Shown here: in pieces, positions 21,744-35,138 of the stretch
Layout: every line of letters begins with the position of its first letter
Numbering within the stretch: the first letter of the stretch is position 1
DNA from: Lunularia cruciata
Taxonomy: Eukaryota; Streptophyta; Marchantiopsida; Lunulariales; Lunulariaceae
Length of the DNA: 64,000 nt
Direction: 5' to 3'
Assembly: GCA_948567375.1 (NCBI GenBank)
Contig: OX419758.1
Location: 69,097,965-69,161,964, forward strand
Program-made: the position numbers and the translations under genes
The notes under the pieces: generated by a model
What the model saw: only the letters and a program-made list of their open reading frames with translations
Database searches by the model: none
What the model was told of the DNA's origin: nothing

Positions 21744-24700
21744 TGCTTCCCAAAATTCCCTTCATGGTTCCACTACCAATCTGACTATTGTTCCCCATCC
21801 TACCACAACCTCCCAATCAAGGTAAGGGTTGCAAGCAACTCCCCATATACTCGACACTCTTGGCCACCAACAATCATTGGTTGCTCCTGCACTGGCTAGC
21901 AATCTCTTCCTTGAAAGAAGGCTTTATAGGCAATTCCCTGAATTGACCATGCACTATGGGCAATCTTGAGCCTATGGCTTGACCTACAAGCAATCTTCCT
22001 TCATTATTTAAGTGTTATTATTGATCTCATTCCCATAGCCTCATATGCATGCAATCTCCCTTGATTGCTTGTGTGCTACCAACAATTGCGTGCCTACCCT
22101 CCGAGCTCTAGGTGATCTCTCTCCTACCTTGTAATGTTTCCTTGATTTTATTTCTAAGTTGTGTGTCCTTGACCATGACTTCTAGTTTTTGTTTGAGTTG
22201 TGTGTTTAAGATATAGGTTTGCAGTTTTGCTTACTCTCTTGTATCTTTGTGCAAATTTCTATTTGTACCAAGTCTGTAAGATCATGGGATGGTAGTACCC
22301 ACACCAAATTGATGCAAGGGTAAACTTTCACTCTTACTCTTGGGCCAATCAAAGATGCTTTTGCTTTGCTAGTGGCAGAAAAAGGAGGGTGATGCTTTAC
22401 TCATGGGTGCAAGACTGAATTTCAATGAAGGACCTAACTGCAAAAAGGTACATTGCATGACAATACTTGTATGCAACTTGGAGCTCATTGTTCTAGATGT
22501 TTAGTTTTGTGCTCACACCCTCCCAGGGCTATACATGGACATCTTGCCTTCATTGTGAAGACTAAGGTGGAGACAGGCTATAAATGGGCCGAGCTGATGA
22601 TTATTGCAATTGAGGCTGAGTTAGATTTTTGATAAAATCAAACTTTGTGCTTGGATGGTGAATGCTTCAAGCAATCATTTTTTGGATAGATCCTCACCCA
22701 TCTCTTCTTGGAAGGTGGCTTCATAATCAAGGACAAGGTTTACTATGGTACTCTTCTACAGCAAAATGATAGCTCTATGTCCATGGAGATGAGGGAGACA
22801 AGGATGAGTCTCAAGAGAAGGGTGAGTGAGATTGGATGTAGAGAATCCATTAGAAATATATGTTTTCTAGCATGTGTTTTTCATGTGTTATATTTTGAAA
22901 ACTAAATACTGGATGGAGTTATTGATCAAACATTCTATATGTTGAAGCATACCATAAGTGGTTCTCTTATCAAATGATAAGCCATGTTATGTTGAGCCAA
23001 ATAGTTCTTATTATATTTTGTGTTAAGCCATATATTTTGAACTATATTTGATGTTCTATTAGGTTATATCTTGTTTTTGTATTGCCTTTTTGAACTTTAT
23101 TTTGTGTTGATATTGGATGTTCATTGTGCACATATCATATTCATGATATTGCAGATGGCTCCATCCATGTATATGCTCTTCTAGATGACCCTTTAATTCC
23201 CCACACATAATGTATTTTAGAGAGTCCTCACCCTATAGGTGATTGTCCTACACCCCCTACCCATAGTGTTGTTAAAGACCACACTCTCATAGTAGATGAT
23301 CCTCCCCCACTATAAGACCTTTTGGCACCTCTTGCAAATGACACTACTCCTCATGTTTTTAGCAATGACACTTCTCTTGTTCACACCCTAGGAGCTTGTG
23401 AGTTAGAGCAAATAGTTGTGAGTCCAAGTGAACATATGATTAGATTACCCATTGTTAGATTAGGTTGCAAAGATACGAGTCCTTCTTTTGCTCTTGTAAG
23501 TACTCCACAATTAGCACTTGGAAAGGATGAGGCTTTAGCAAGGAAGGTAACTAAGTGGAGAGGGAGTGCTTGCTCCTCAAGAAGGAGAGACTTAGGACAA
23601 AGAGAGCAATTCATTTGGGAGAGGGAAGGAACATCCTAAGATAAGCATGTAGAAATAGATGGGATTCTGAGTGAGCATGCAGAGTTGGATAGGCTTATGA
23701 GACCTGAACAAGACATGGCACTTGAGTACCAATATGATGAGTAGTTCAATAGGACAGTTTTTTTATCACAATGGGGTTGTTAGACAAGTTCCAAAAAGCT
23801 TATAAGGCTTTGAGTGGGTAAGGAGATCCAAGTAGGATTGTAGAGTCATACGGACTATAGAGAGATAATGTCTTGTGGCACATGCTTGCTTTAGAGAAAC
23901 AATCTCTTATGGTACTCATATCAATAGATTATTATCCTTAATTGGAGAGAATGAGGTAGAACCTATAGGAAGAGAGTCCACTTCTCTTGCTGCAAAGCCC
24001 CGTACACATACTCATGAGATGTAGAACAAGGCCCGTCTCCATAGAGGGCCTATGGGAGAGCCTAGTGTCATCATCCCTTATTCTAAGGAAGTTTTGAGGT
24101 AACCTCAACATTATTATGATCTTGTACGCGTGCACTCTTTCGGACATGCGGCTAAGAAGAAAAAATTGTATGAAGAGAGGATGATGAAGCTCTTTGTGAG
24201 CTTTCTTGACTTAAGATGTTGACGAAGAGGATGACATTATCTAGAGCCTTCATTCCATGTATTGTTTATGCTCATGAGAGGCAGAGGAAACTCTCAGTTT
24301 TGGATGTTAGCTACTTAGTGGATATTATGTGGGATAGTAGTAGGCTACTCTTTCAATGGTGCGATGTAGTGTAGTGGCATAGATAGACTTATTATCAAGC
24401 ATCCACTAGGTTTCATATGTTCCTTGACTTAAAGTTGGAGAGTTCATGGAGTATTGTGGGACTCACTTTGAGGTTGTGATGTAGACCAATAGCACCTAAG
24501 GAAAAGGTAGAGTGTCTCCTTGCTCTATGTGGGATGAAGGTTCTTTTCCAAAGGAATTCATAGTGGAGCTTGAGTCATGACCATAGTTGATAGAGAGGAT
24601 GAGTATTGCAACAATTAGAGAGGTTTCATGCATAAACCTTATAGTGCATTTATTGCTTTAGGTTTATGTCTTTGAGATATATTGATAGTTGATAGTGTAT

Positions 24701-27349
24701 TCCTTCCATTTTTTTGAACTATACATCCCTTGGCCTTTACTCCTTTTCTCTTGTGTGTAGTAGAAACCACATCTTTGGACCTCCTCCTAGCACTCTTAGA
24801 TAGGTTTAGTGGAGTCAAGTATGTTTCAACCATTGAGTTCCTCATTGAAGAATAGACTTTTGGTCACCTCTAGTATTCTATTATGGATCCTTGTTAAACC
24901 CTCATTTTGAGGGTTTAACAACCACATTACAAGACCTTCCCATGCATGATTGGGAGTGGAAGCCCATGTGGAAATAGAGTCCAATGTTATTTAGGAGACC
25001 CATTATCATGTGGTATGATTGGGCACTATAGTGGATTAGAGTAGAATACCTTCTATTTGATAGTCAGCCAAAGCACACAAGGATGGAGGATACCACTCAC
25101 ACAATGTCTACCACGTGAGAATGTGCCACATGAACATCTCACCATTTATATTTATACGTTTGACATCATTAAGCACACTCATATATATATCCTTGACATC
25201 ATGTATATATTTGCACTTTTCATCCATATGTTTTATGTCAATGGAATGCATCTATGACCACACTTTCTAAACTTAACCTATACATTTTTATAATTCAAAT
25301 TATTATTCAAATGGACCATGAATCTTATTTGATGAATTCATAATGACATGTCTAAAATGGATAATGAAAGTGCACCACCTCATATTTCATATGTATTTAT
25401 AGATTGTACAAGTTTTTCTCCTTATATGTTCTTGAGTTATTTATATGATATAATCATGAGTTGTGTATATATGTCTAAATTTTGCAAGGTTTCCTCATGA
25501 TAAATCATCTAATTTTTTGAATTTGGTAATTGTAAATAGTGTGCCATAATATATCTATCCAATGTTTTGCATTTGGCAACTATCACACATACCAATCTTA
25601 CCACTTTGCTAGTGTGAATGGTGTGTGTCATGGGTCATGAATTTCAGGTTATATCACTCACTCACTCCTCTCACTCAAAGCTCCATACCACCCCTCAATT
25701 AGGACTCAGAGATCCCTTCCACAATCCCTCCCATTGAGACCAATCCGCCAACTAATCACTCATGATCTTCAATCTGCCATTAATCACCCAAAAAACCTCC
25801 ACCCAAACCCTTTGGATCTACCACCAATCCCCAACCATAAACCTCCCACCCAAACTCTCCATTTTTCAACAATCTAGCTTTGTTTTAGTCAAATAAATAC
25901 ATTACCTTACCTTATCACATAGCTCAAGTCCAATAGATTCAAATAAATAAAGACTCAACTCAAATCAACCAACTTTGTTGGGTTATTTGAGAAAGTTGAG
26001 TGTATAACTATAACTTGACTTGACTAATCTTTGTATATCTATAACTACTTTCTTGATTGACTACCCAACTTTATAGAATTGTGCCATCATTTTATAGACT
26101 AGTTTGTGATATGAACTAACAATGATCACTAACCTAGCCATGAAAACTTATCAAGAATTAACAAGAAGAACTTTTCTAGCTCTAATAATAATCATAACAT
26201 TGAAACACTCCAACTTTCCAAATGAAAATCAATATAAAAACACTCCAAAACAAAATTTAATATGTACAATCATTCAAAATGCAATCTATATATATTCTTC
26301 TAAAAGATACATACATCCACAATCTACTTTGTAGTACTTAGCTGTCCACAATTTAATATGTAATACTTAGCTATTTGTACTTTGTGATCCTAGAATATTC
26401 AAGATCTACTTTGTAGCACTCAACTATTTGTACTTTGTTAAACATTGTAAGACTTACTTTTATATTAAGTGCATAAAATGATATCATTATTATGACAACC
26501 CAATGTTAATGTACTTATAATCAATAAGAACAGGTTTTTCCCACAGGAGTATTGGTTGGAAATGACTAAGAATGAAGCCAAACACCACATTGTCACACAA
26601 ACTCAATTTGTTTATTGTTTTGTATTTAAGCTCCTTGGTAGGAACCTCTCCTATCTGAGTGTAATGTCACCTTATGCATTGCACTATAACAAAAATAAAA
26701 AAAGATAACTGTTACTCAAAGATCTAATTGGAATTGCTCTTGATGGTGATAGTTTGCTCAACTCTGAGTGCCACTCTGTTCCAAAGTTGCAATTATTGTG
26801 AGTGCATCTACACTTCCAAGAAAGCACAAAATTAGGACCAAAATTATAGGACCAAAATTCACGTTGAGAGATGTCTAAGTTTTTTTATTTTTGTGGTATT
26901 GCCTATGAATTGAGCTTCCCAATCCACTTATTGCATAGGTCACTCCTTTGGATGATTCAATGCACATCCCAAAAAGTGAGTACATGCTTGGTATCAATCA
27001 TTGAAGATTTATTGTGAAACTCCTCACCTCTACTCTTGCCCAGACATTGAACAACACATAAAATGGAAGACACAAAAATTGCAAAGTAGTAAGAATAATC
27101 TTTACTTGAAATTGAATATGCATTATACAAAATGAATGAACAAAATTGCAAACAACACTCAGCCTTAAATACTAATCTGGTTTTGAGTCAAAGGGATCAA
27201 CATCTCAAGTGGATCCTAGAATCCTTATCTTTATATACATCTGTCAAGTAAGTTCCTAATCATATCATTCTAATCATATTCAAAATGATTAAGCACAAAA
27301 TTATAGCTAAATCTAGAATCTCCTTTTGTATCACATGCTCTACTACCAT
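21744..27349. other. decayed intergenic DNA, no supported gene
   Basis: AT-rich, very poor in CpG, with many stops in all frames. 22250-24900 has the feel of a very old transposon, but I could match no domain. One open frame of 105 codons at 23322-23639 has no recognisable motif and ends in low-complexity charged residues. 25170-26500 is AT-rich. Confidence 0.5.
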
Positions 27350-28360
27350 CCAACATAGCAATTGGCATAAGTGATGCGTGGTAAGGATCTGACAAAACAC
27401 CGGTACTCGGTAGTGCTTCCTTAGTGATGAAATGAATTACACTTCGAGGGCAAAGATACAATATATGAATTGGCACTCAAGCTTAATATTCAACGGATGG
27501 AATAAAACGAATAACAACCAAAAACCAAGAAGTCCCTTGTGAACTGCTTGTGAACTGAATCGGCAGCGATCAAACAAAGTGGGTCACAAGATCCACAAAC
27601 GGATCACGAAAATCGTGACCCGTACATATTATACGACAATGGATGATCACCTATAAAATATTGCCGAATATCTCCACTTTGCCCGTAAATTTTTTACAAT
27701 ATCCCCGTAAATTTATTTAGAGGAGCTCTACCGGAGAAAAAAGCTGTTTCTGAAACGCCCTAACAACGTTGTACGCAATTTAGATATTGATAGTCAATAA
27801 ATGTTGTCCGTAGTGGGAACGTTCTCGAGGTCTATTGCTTCATGGAGAGATCAATAAACTTTTTAATAGGTGTAGCAACAAGACAGTCGGTCCTGGTCAA
27901 CGCGAAACAAGTTGAAGTCCATGACTTCCCAATTAGTAGGAAACAACGAATGATCTTGAGATACTTCGTAACATTTTGGTAATGCAGCACGTAACATGGA
28001 CTCTTAAGGCAGATTTATGGGAATTAGTCTCTGGAAGAATCAAGATCATGGATCCAACAGAAACTGAGCCTAGGTTGATGTTCTAATCTCGGTGTGAAGT
28101 GGCAATTAATAGGAACAAATCCTTCCGTCAAGAGCTCTCTTAAAAGTCATTTTCCTTGCATCAAATCATATGTCCTAGTAGCTGGCCATTTTCTGACATC
28201 TCCAGCTCTACACACTTCTATTTACCCGGGACCAGTGTATGGCATCAAACCAGATGTCTCTTTATCAAATATACATTTCAACATCCTTTCATTGACCATG
28301 TTAAGCTCAATAAATCTAGAAAAATCAAAGGAAAGTACTAAAGTAAATGAGACTTAAGTG
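27350..28360 (-). other. CpG-rich, coding-like island, unidentified
   Basis: CpG dinucleotides, rare on both sides, are frequent here (more than 20 in 27480-27970). One minus-strand frame from about 28358 to 28026 reads protein-like sequence with only two stops, including Ser-Gly-Leu-Met-Pro-Tyr-Thr-Gly-Pro-Gly and Arg-Glu-Leu-Leu-Thr-Glu-Gly-Phe-Val-Pro. Further down more stops appear. It could be a relic of a younger transposon or of a gene; I recognise no family. Confidence 0.3.
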
Positions 28361-29089
28361 AATAAGGTAGCATTACATATTCAATGTTGTAGGTCTTTGT
28401 CTGACATTCTATACTAATGATAGACAACTAGCAACTTGAGAACTCCTTGTGGGAGTTTATAAACCATCTCATCCACTTGTATATCTCATATAGGTTCTCT
28501 TTAACATTTTTATTGGAAATCATATAAGCAAGGTATTGGTTACTAATTTTATTTAAGTACAATTAAGTATGACAACTAAATTTTGGAGAAACTGAAAATT
28601 ATAACCTTCCATTGTAGCACACACACTCACAATTAATAAGTTATATCACACCTTACGTCACCAAAGAGAAATAAAGTTAGTTTGACTAATCATTACTCTA
28701 GCTTGACTACCAATAATAAACTAAACATTGAAGCTTTAGATATCAAAGTGCAAACATAACTAACAAAATTTACCACTAAGAAATAGAATTTTGAGAAGGT
28801 TCTAGCTATAAAAAATACAAAAATTATTTGATTACCTCATATTTATCCAAATCACTCCACTTTAAAATCATATGGCATTTTTAAATAAGAAGAACTCTTA
28901 TTTTACTATAATAATCAAGGGTGTGATTGAATGTATAACTAATCCAAGGGTTGTATATATATATATATATATGTGATTTTCACTTGACTAAGAATAATAA
29001 GTATCATCAAACCAATTTGCTAAAGGATCTATTTGGGAAGCAAAGGCATAGGTTTTAAACCCTCTTGGATATAATCATGATAAGTAGCA
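28361..29089. other. AT-rich intergenic stretch with a TA microsatellite
   Basis: Contains a (TA)n run at 28953-28972. Nothing else recognised. Confidence 0.5.
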
Positions 29090-29725
29090 AAATTTTGACA
29101 AACTCCTATAGAAAAATAATTTAGAATGTCAAGTTTCATGCTAATAAGCTAGCTTGCTTACCCATAATGTTGTGTATGCATATATAACTACATAACATAA
29201 ATTTTTGTCAACATCATATGTTATTGTATCACAACTCATACAAAATTTGTACATAAACTCTAAAGTATCACAATAATCAGTTCACACTATAACTCAAATG
29301 AAAAATCAATCCTTAACTTGATGGTCAAATCTAAAATCAATCTTTAATTCAATGGTCTACCAAAAGTAGGCATTGATTTAAGTGACGCCATAAGCACTTT
29401 AGCTAAGAGATCCTCCAAGTGATACTCACCAACCTTTGTCCACTACACCGAGAACTCAAAGGTTCAACATCATAGAGCTAAACTTCAAAGGTATACTCCT
29501 TTGCTTGACCTTGATCTTTAGCCTCAATGACACTATTAATAGCTCATTTGACAATGCAAGTGGTGCAAGTGATGGAGGGTCCTATGATGTGGTCAGTAGC
29601 CCTAACATGGAATCTAGTTGCCATTAAGTAGTCTTTGAGCAACTAACAACATAACTTTGATTGCCAAGACTATCACTCCAATGTCCAAGCAAACTAGCTT
29701 TGGCACTGCAAATTTTGAGATAATT

Positions 29726-29747
29726 GTCATGTATATATATACATGAC
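29726..29747. repeat. perfect 22-bp palindrome
   Basis: GTCATGTATAT followed at once by its reverse complement, so the stretch could form a hairpin or cruciform. It lies 4 bp from a much longer inverted repeat. Confidence 0.9.
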
Positions 29748-29751
29748 ATAT

Positions 29752-29833
29752 GATATTTTATTGTGCATGATATTGTAAGCAAACGTATATACATATATAC
29801 GTTTGCTTACAATATCATGCACAATAAAATATC
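29752..29833. repeat. perfect inverted repeat, 38-bp arms, 6-bp spacer
   Basis: The left arm 29752-29789 (GATATTTTATTGTGCATGAT...) is the exact reverse complement of 29796-29833; the spacer is TACATA. Both arms include GTAAGCAAACGTATA or its complement. Such identity stands out in a region where related copies differ at many sites. Confidence 0.95.
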
Positions 29834-29999
29834 AACTTGTACAAAAACTCTAAAGTAATACAATCACCTTCCTAGTTGGCAATTAGATCTCTCTAGCTCT
29901 AGATGACCATCTACTCCAAGTAAATGATATGCCTGATTGTGTGCAAAGATCAAGAGGTTAGTTTCTATTAAGCCCCATCATTAGTTGTTTATCTACAAT

Positions 30000-31300
30000 C
30001 TATATCACATAAATAATGAACTACCAATATATCAAGTACATCAAGGACATAGCAATCATCCTTGAGGAACTATCATGATGAGAGGAGTCAAACATGCCAT
30101 ATGCCATCCTCTTGAACAACTATCATACACCAAGATAATAGCAACTCTACCAAAAGAGCCACATAACATACACTACAAGCATCCATGTACAACTACTAAG
30201 CTTAGATCCATAATGCCATCAATGTTTGGGAGGTGGCATGGTGCACAATTATGCATATGATCCTTTCAAATAACACCATCATGCTCTTCCAAGATGAGGA
30301 ATCCAAAAGGCAAAACCATAAACACTCTCAAGATTGTGCTGCTTATAGTCATATCAAGTGCCATTAGTGTAGTCTATTATAGATATACATAATCACTCTA
30401 ACAAAATCTATGGACTAGGACCTATAACATCCTTCTCAAACAATTTAATAGCAAAAATTACCCTTATATCAAGTACTTACTAAGTTCTCATAGGCTATTG
30501 GTAACACTCTCCAAAATGTCTCTACTTATTAAGAACATGCATATCATCCAAGTCCAACACTTTAGTATCTTTACTTATTAACAACATGTGTATCATCCAT
30601 GTCCAAAACTTTAGTAGCATCACAACAAATGGCTAAAGGTAAATTTGGATCTTGTCTATATAGTAGAAATTAAGGAGAGAAGGATGTAAGGAGGCTTACC
30701 AATCGAACCAATAGCCCATAGCCAACCAACTTAATTGGAGATCCCAATCTCCCAAGTGATCTCCCTATAGACCATACTTATACAATCCTCTCTTCATTGT
30801 CTAAACCGCACTCTCTACTAAGTCATCTGCCTCATGGTGATCTTCAGATGTGGTACAATGATTGATCAAGGCATTCTCACACAAGATCTAAAACTTTCCC
30901 AAGAAATTTCTATCTTGATTAGTCAAAACCTCATCATGTGCACCAAAATGACTAAGTATTTAATCCATCAACAAGTTGTCCATTCACTAGACTTGTTAAG
31001 AAGTGCCAACAAATCAATCCACTTGGAGGAGTGCTCAACCATAACAACAATGTAATGATGACATCTCAAAGTCAATATTACAGTTCTAGCAAATTCTAAA
31101 CTCCTATGGTAACCTAATCATATGATAAGGAATGGATGGAATTGTGGCATGGAAGCATTAAATAATGCTCAAAGTTGATCTCAAACAACAAATTTGGCAA
31201 CAGATTGCTATACATTTATTTTTATACCTTGCTACCAATATGAATATTGAGTAAGCTACATGTATGCTTTACTCCAAAATTTCTTAGCTCCTTATAAGTG
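30000..31300 (-). pseudogene. 3' pol relic of element 3
   Basis: Reverse complement follows 14400-15420 of element 2 (for example 29915-29930 against 15370-15390, and the integrase tail around 30800-31000). Many stops; no intact domain. It is cut by the LTR4 at 31310. Confidence 0.5.
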
Positions 31301-31309
31301 TAAAAAACA

Positions 31310-31795
31310 AAGGAGAGAAATAAAAGAATGGAAGATCAAAATGAAATATCACATTGGGATACTTGAATGAAAGAAACTTAGAACTCATAGCATGAGCTTG
31401 GGCTTTGGTATTTATAAGCAACATAGAAGGCTCTTGAGAAGCTTCCTAAAAGTTTCCTTCTTAGAGTGCAAGCTAAGTTAACCAATAATCTTCTTGATAA
31501 ATTGCCTTTTAAAAGTTGCATACTTGGTGCACAAGTTAAGTTAGCAAGAAGTTTCTTAGAAGTTTCTTAGGCTTTTAGAAAGAAACTTCCTAAGAAGTTT
31601 CCTTCTAAAAGCCACCTACTTGGCATGCAAGTTAAGCTAGCCAAGAAGCTTCCCAAGAAACTTCTTTCTAAAAGCTACCACTTGGCATACACTTAACCTC
31701 ATTCTTGGAAGGTACCTTGAAGCTTCCTAAATGCTTCTAAAATATTGCTATAATTGTTATCTAATTTGGCATATTTGCTACTATTTTATCTCAAA
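31310..31795 (-). repeat. solo LTR4 (chromovirus LTR family), reverse
   Basis: Reverse complement matches the LTRs at 41560-41980 and 46412-46812, including the AAGCTTCC/GGAAGCTT-rich middle and the TTTATAAGCAACATAGAAGG block. It splits the integrase relic of element 3. Ends approximate. Confidence 0.65.
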
Positions 31796-34275
31796 GATAG
31801 AAGGTACTACTTACACCCTACCATCTTCCCATACAAAAACAGATATTTTCTCTCCAATGTAAACCATTTGGCTTATTGTAGGACATAATCTCTCTTCTTG
31901 GCACCAATTGTGCCACCCATTGCACCAATGTAAAGACAATTCATTACTAAGACACCATCATGAATGTCTCATTCACATATACCAATATCTTTACCTCCTT
32001 GATTTATGACCTCAACAACTCCTCCTATATGTGTTAAGAGAGATACCATCAAAGCTTCAAAAATATACATAAAAAGATAGATGCATGCCAATTTGGCACT
32101 ATCTCCTCATCTATCTCACCATGCTAACATGCTCTGGTTTGATCTTGCTAGTTAGGACATGTGTTTCTTCTCAACCCATCTACATCATAGTTCATCACTC
32201 TATGTTTATGAATAATTGTGAAATCATGCCCAATACCACCAAAGATCTCCTTCAATGCAAGCATAACATACCAATCAGCCCTAATCTATTGGTTTATAGA
32301 ATGATAATCTCCACACATCCATCTATCTATGTATTTGCCATCCATATCTTTCTTGGCTGACATCAATGTAGCTAAAGCATTCTTTTCATGTGAAATATCT
32401 ACCAAATCAGCCTCAATAGGGTCTCTACTCATGCTTTAAATCAATGCTCTCCCCATGTCACTATATCTATAAAGATGTCAAAAAACTAGTACATTACAAG
32501 TCATCTCAATCCTAAATCCTTCATACCAAAGGCAAAACAACTCACATAGCCCCTCAAGAACCTCCACACTCTCTATCTCTCCCCTCTTATAAGCTTGGGT
32601 TCAATTTCTAGCTCCCAAGTATTCTTAGTAATTGATGTAGGAGTGGAAAATGCATTGATTTGTTATTACATTGAGCCCTTTGGAGCAATAATGTGATGCT
32701 CCTAACCTCAAAGCAATAAAATCCCTCTACATTAGTTGCAAGTTCCACATGTCCTCTAGTTGCATCAAGGTTGACCAATGGTGTAATCCAAGTAGACTTT
32801 GCTCACTTGGATGAGCCCTAAGTAGACCATTCTCCCTACTAGCCATTGGTTGTGTCGCAAGAGCACTATGCCCAATCAATCCATGGTGCCTAGCATGTGC
32901 TTGAATTGTCTTGATAAGCACAAAGTTCACAAGTGTCCAAGTGGTGATGCCTATCAATCACATCCTATGTTGTTCTACCAATCCTTAAATCACAATCCAA
33001 GTCAAACAATTAAAGTCCATATCATGACCTAATATTTGATCCATGTATACCTACTTGTAGTACCACAACTAGTCCAATACTAATCCTATCAAACAATCCC
33101 AATAGGTATACTTCCTTTGCTAGATATTGCCAAGCACAAAATGTGGTATCCAAAGGTGAAAAGGTAAAAGACTCAAGTCTCATCCTCAGATTGGTCTCCT
33201 AGTGATACAAAGCCTTTATCCAAGCCTATTGCACCAACTGATCTGCATGTTGTAGCAATGTTTCCTCAAAACTCCCAAATAGAACATCCAAGGTGGATGA
33301 AAAAATCCTACTTGTACTTCAAATTTAAGTGATCTCCTTTGGTATTGAGGTATCTTCCACATGGGCATTAATGCCCAATAAGTCACCAAGCCAAGTAACT
33401 TATTCATTGGATGTTAAAATTGATGTCATGGTCCTTGACTCTAGTGAGCCAAGATTGTCACTACTAAAGCATAACAGTAGGCAAGATACTTGTCTGTCAC
33501 TTGATTGCCAACCTAGCCTATAGAAATTTGTCTCCTCTCAATGGTCAATATTAAACCCCATGAGGTATAATAATGCTCTACAACTAGCACCTCATTTGAT
33601 GTGCTATTGTTGCAATGGCTTGAGCTATCACCAAAAAGATATCAATCAAATAATCAAGTTGAATTTGGACAATGAGCTCTCCACATGTGATGTACTATGT
33701 AAAACCACCACTAGAGGTGTTTGAATCTAAAATAGACACCTCTCTATACCAATTTTCTCTAATCCAAAACCAATAATTGTTGCATTCCTCAACATAAAGG
33801 GTTGTGCATCAACATTAGTGGTGTATAGACCTTCCCTAAAAGTCTCTCCAAATGGAAAATCTCACTATAATTGTCTTGTATGACAATTCCAAGTATGAAC
33901 CAAACTTGCTCATAAGTAGATCTAGTTGGTAGCTCCACCAACCTAGCTATTGCTATCTTCAAAAACCATTTGTTGTTGAACAAATCCCATACTCCTCAAC
34001 TAAGTCAGCTCCACTATCAACCACCTCTCCTTTAGAAATAGGGGCTATATCATTCTAACTCTCACAAAATGTGGCAACCAACTAGAACATCGGAGTAAGG
34101 TGAAATCCCCATATAAACATGTCATTGGTTGAGAATAAAAGGAAGCACATAATCAATTGAGCCACCTCCAACATTATGCTAGACTAAATCTATGGAGTAG
34201 AAAATGGATGACTAATATCTAGTCCATCACACACTCCATTAAAACCTTCCACACCTATACTAGGGAGGCCATGAG
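31796..34275 (-). pseudogene. pol and protease relics of element 3
   Basis: Reverse complement follows element 2: integrase start near 31800-31990, a shortened RT region 32100-32700, and protease 33600-33983 (Val-Glu-Leu-Pro-Thr-Arg-Ser-Thr-Tyr-Glu-Gln against the same place after the Asp-Ser-Gly motif in element 2). The RT polymerase box and RNase H are not found. Confidence 0.5.
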
Positions 34276-34852
34276 GCCAAGGACAAGAGAAAACCCAAGA
34301 GAAACCCAAAAGAAGAAACACAAAGCTTCACACTACAAAACTTTGATGCACTAATGGAGCACCTTGTCTTTTGTATATAACAAAGAGTATTCCCTCAAAG
34401 GAAGCTCCACCCTTGGATTAGATATATGGATTGGTTACATGTCAGCAAGCTCAACCTTAAGATTAGTTGTATGCATGGGTGACATGTTGGTTTTGGTCCT
34501 ATATGGTTGGTAACACAAACCTTGATTGTAGAGAATCTTCTTATATGAATCTCAAAATTGCATGGATTAGGAACCATTTTAAAGCTCTCAATGAGAGAAA
34601 TAGGGGGGAAGGAAAGGCCAACCTCTTCTATCTTGGGAAATAACTATACATTTTGGGGCCTAATTCATCTGTTTTGGTTTCCAAAATCAGCTCTAAATTT
34701 TTAGGCTATTTTTGGCTCCTACCTTATTAGTAGAAGTCCTCTTTTGGTGATACATTAATTTGATCTACTTAGTCTATCATATATAAAATCCTTCCAGATA
34801 TTACCTATCCAATTTTCACCTCTAGATAATATATCTAGCAATTGGTATTACA
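34276..34852 (-). repeat. solo LTR2, reverse, inside element 3
   Basis: Reverse complement matches 17064-17789. It ends GGTATTACA at 34852. ATGAG occurs on both sides (34271-34275 and 34853-34857), which may be the target-site duplication; the left LTR end is decayed, so this is tentative. Confidence 0.65.
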
Positions 34853-35138
34853 ATGAGCCATAGATGTTGTCTTAGTGCCTCAAAGAGTGTGAAATATTAG
34901 GAAAGTCTAACTTGTCTACCAACATCCCTTCTATATGGGTCCAACTCTAATGTTGCTCCTCTAGGCTTAGAGCATGTACTGCATCAATCACTATGGTAGA
35001 TGCATACTATGTTGCTCTGCACATAAACTCCAAGACATTACTATCAATAGTAAAGGTGAAAGCCTTGACACCTTAATTTGATCTCCTTTGAGCTATGGCA
35101 ATGCTAGTGAATCTCTAAGTAGCAATAGTTGTATAAAA

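Larger units (their letters stand above)
29160..29870 (-). repeat. 3' LTR-like block of element 3 (LTR3 family)
   Basis: 29280-29720 reversed matches 445-860 and 15550-15967. The motif AACTCTAAAGTA occurs at both ends (about 29259 and 29846), the same terminal duplication as in element 2. It contains the two palindromes at 29726-29833. Confidence 0.6.

Noticed and set aside
23322-23639. 105-codon open frame as a gene
   Set aside because: No motif, no start context or neighbours to support it, surrounded by decayed sequence.
28953-28972. TA run as a regulatory or origin element
   Set aside because: Simple microsatellite in AT-rich DNA.
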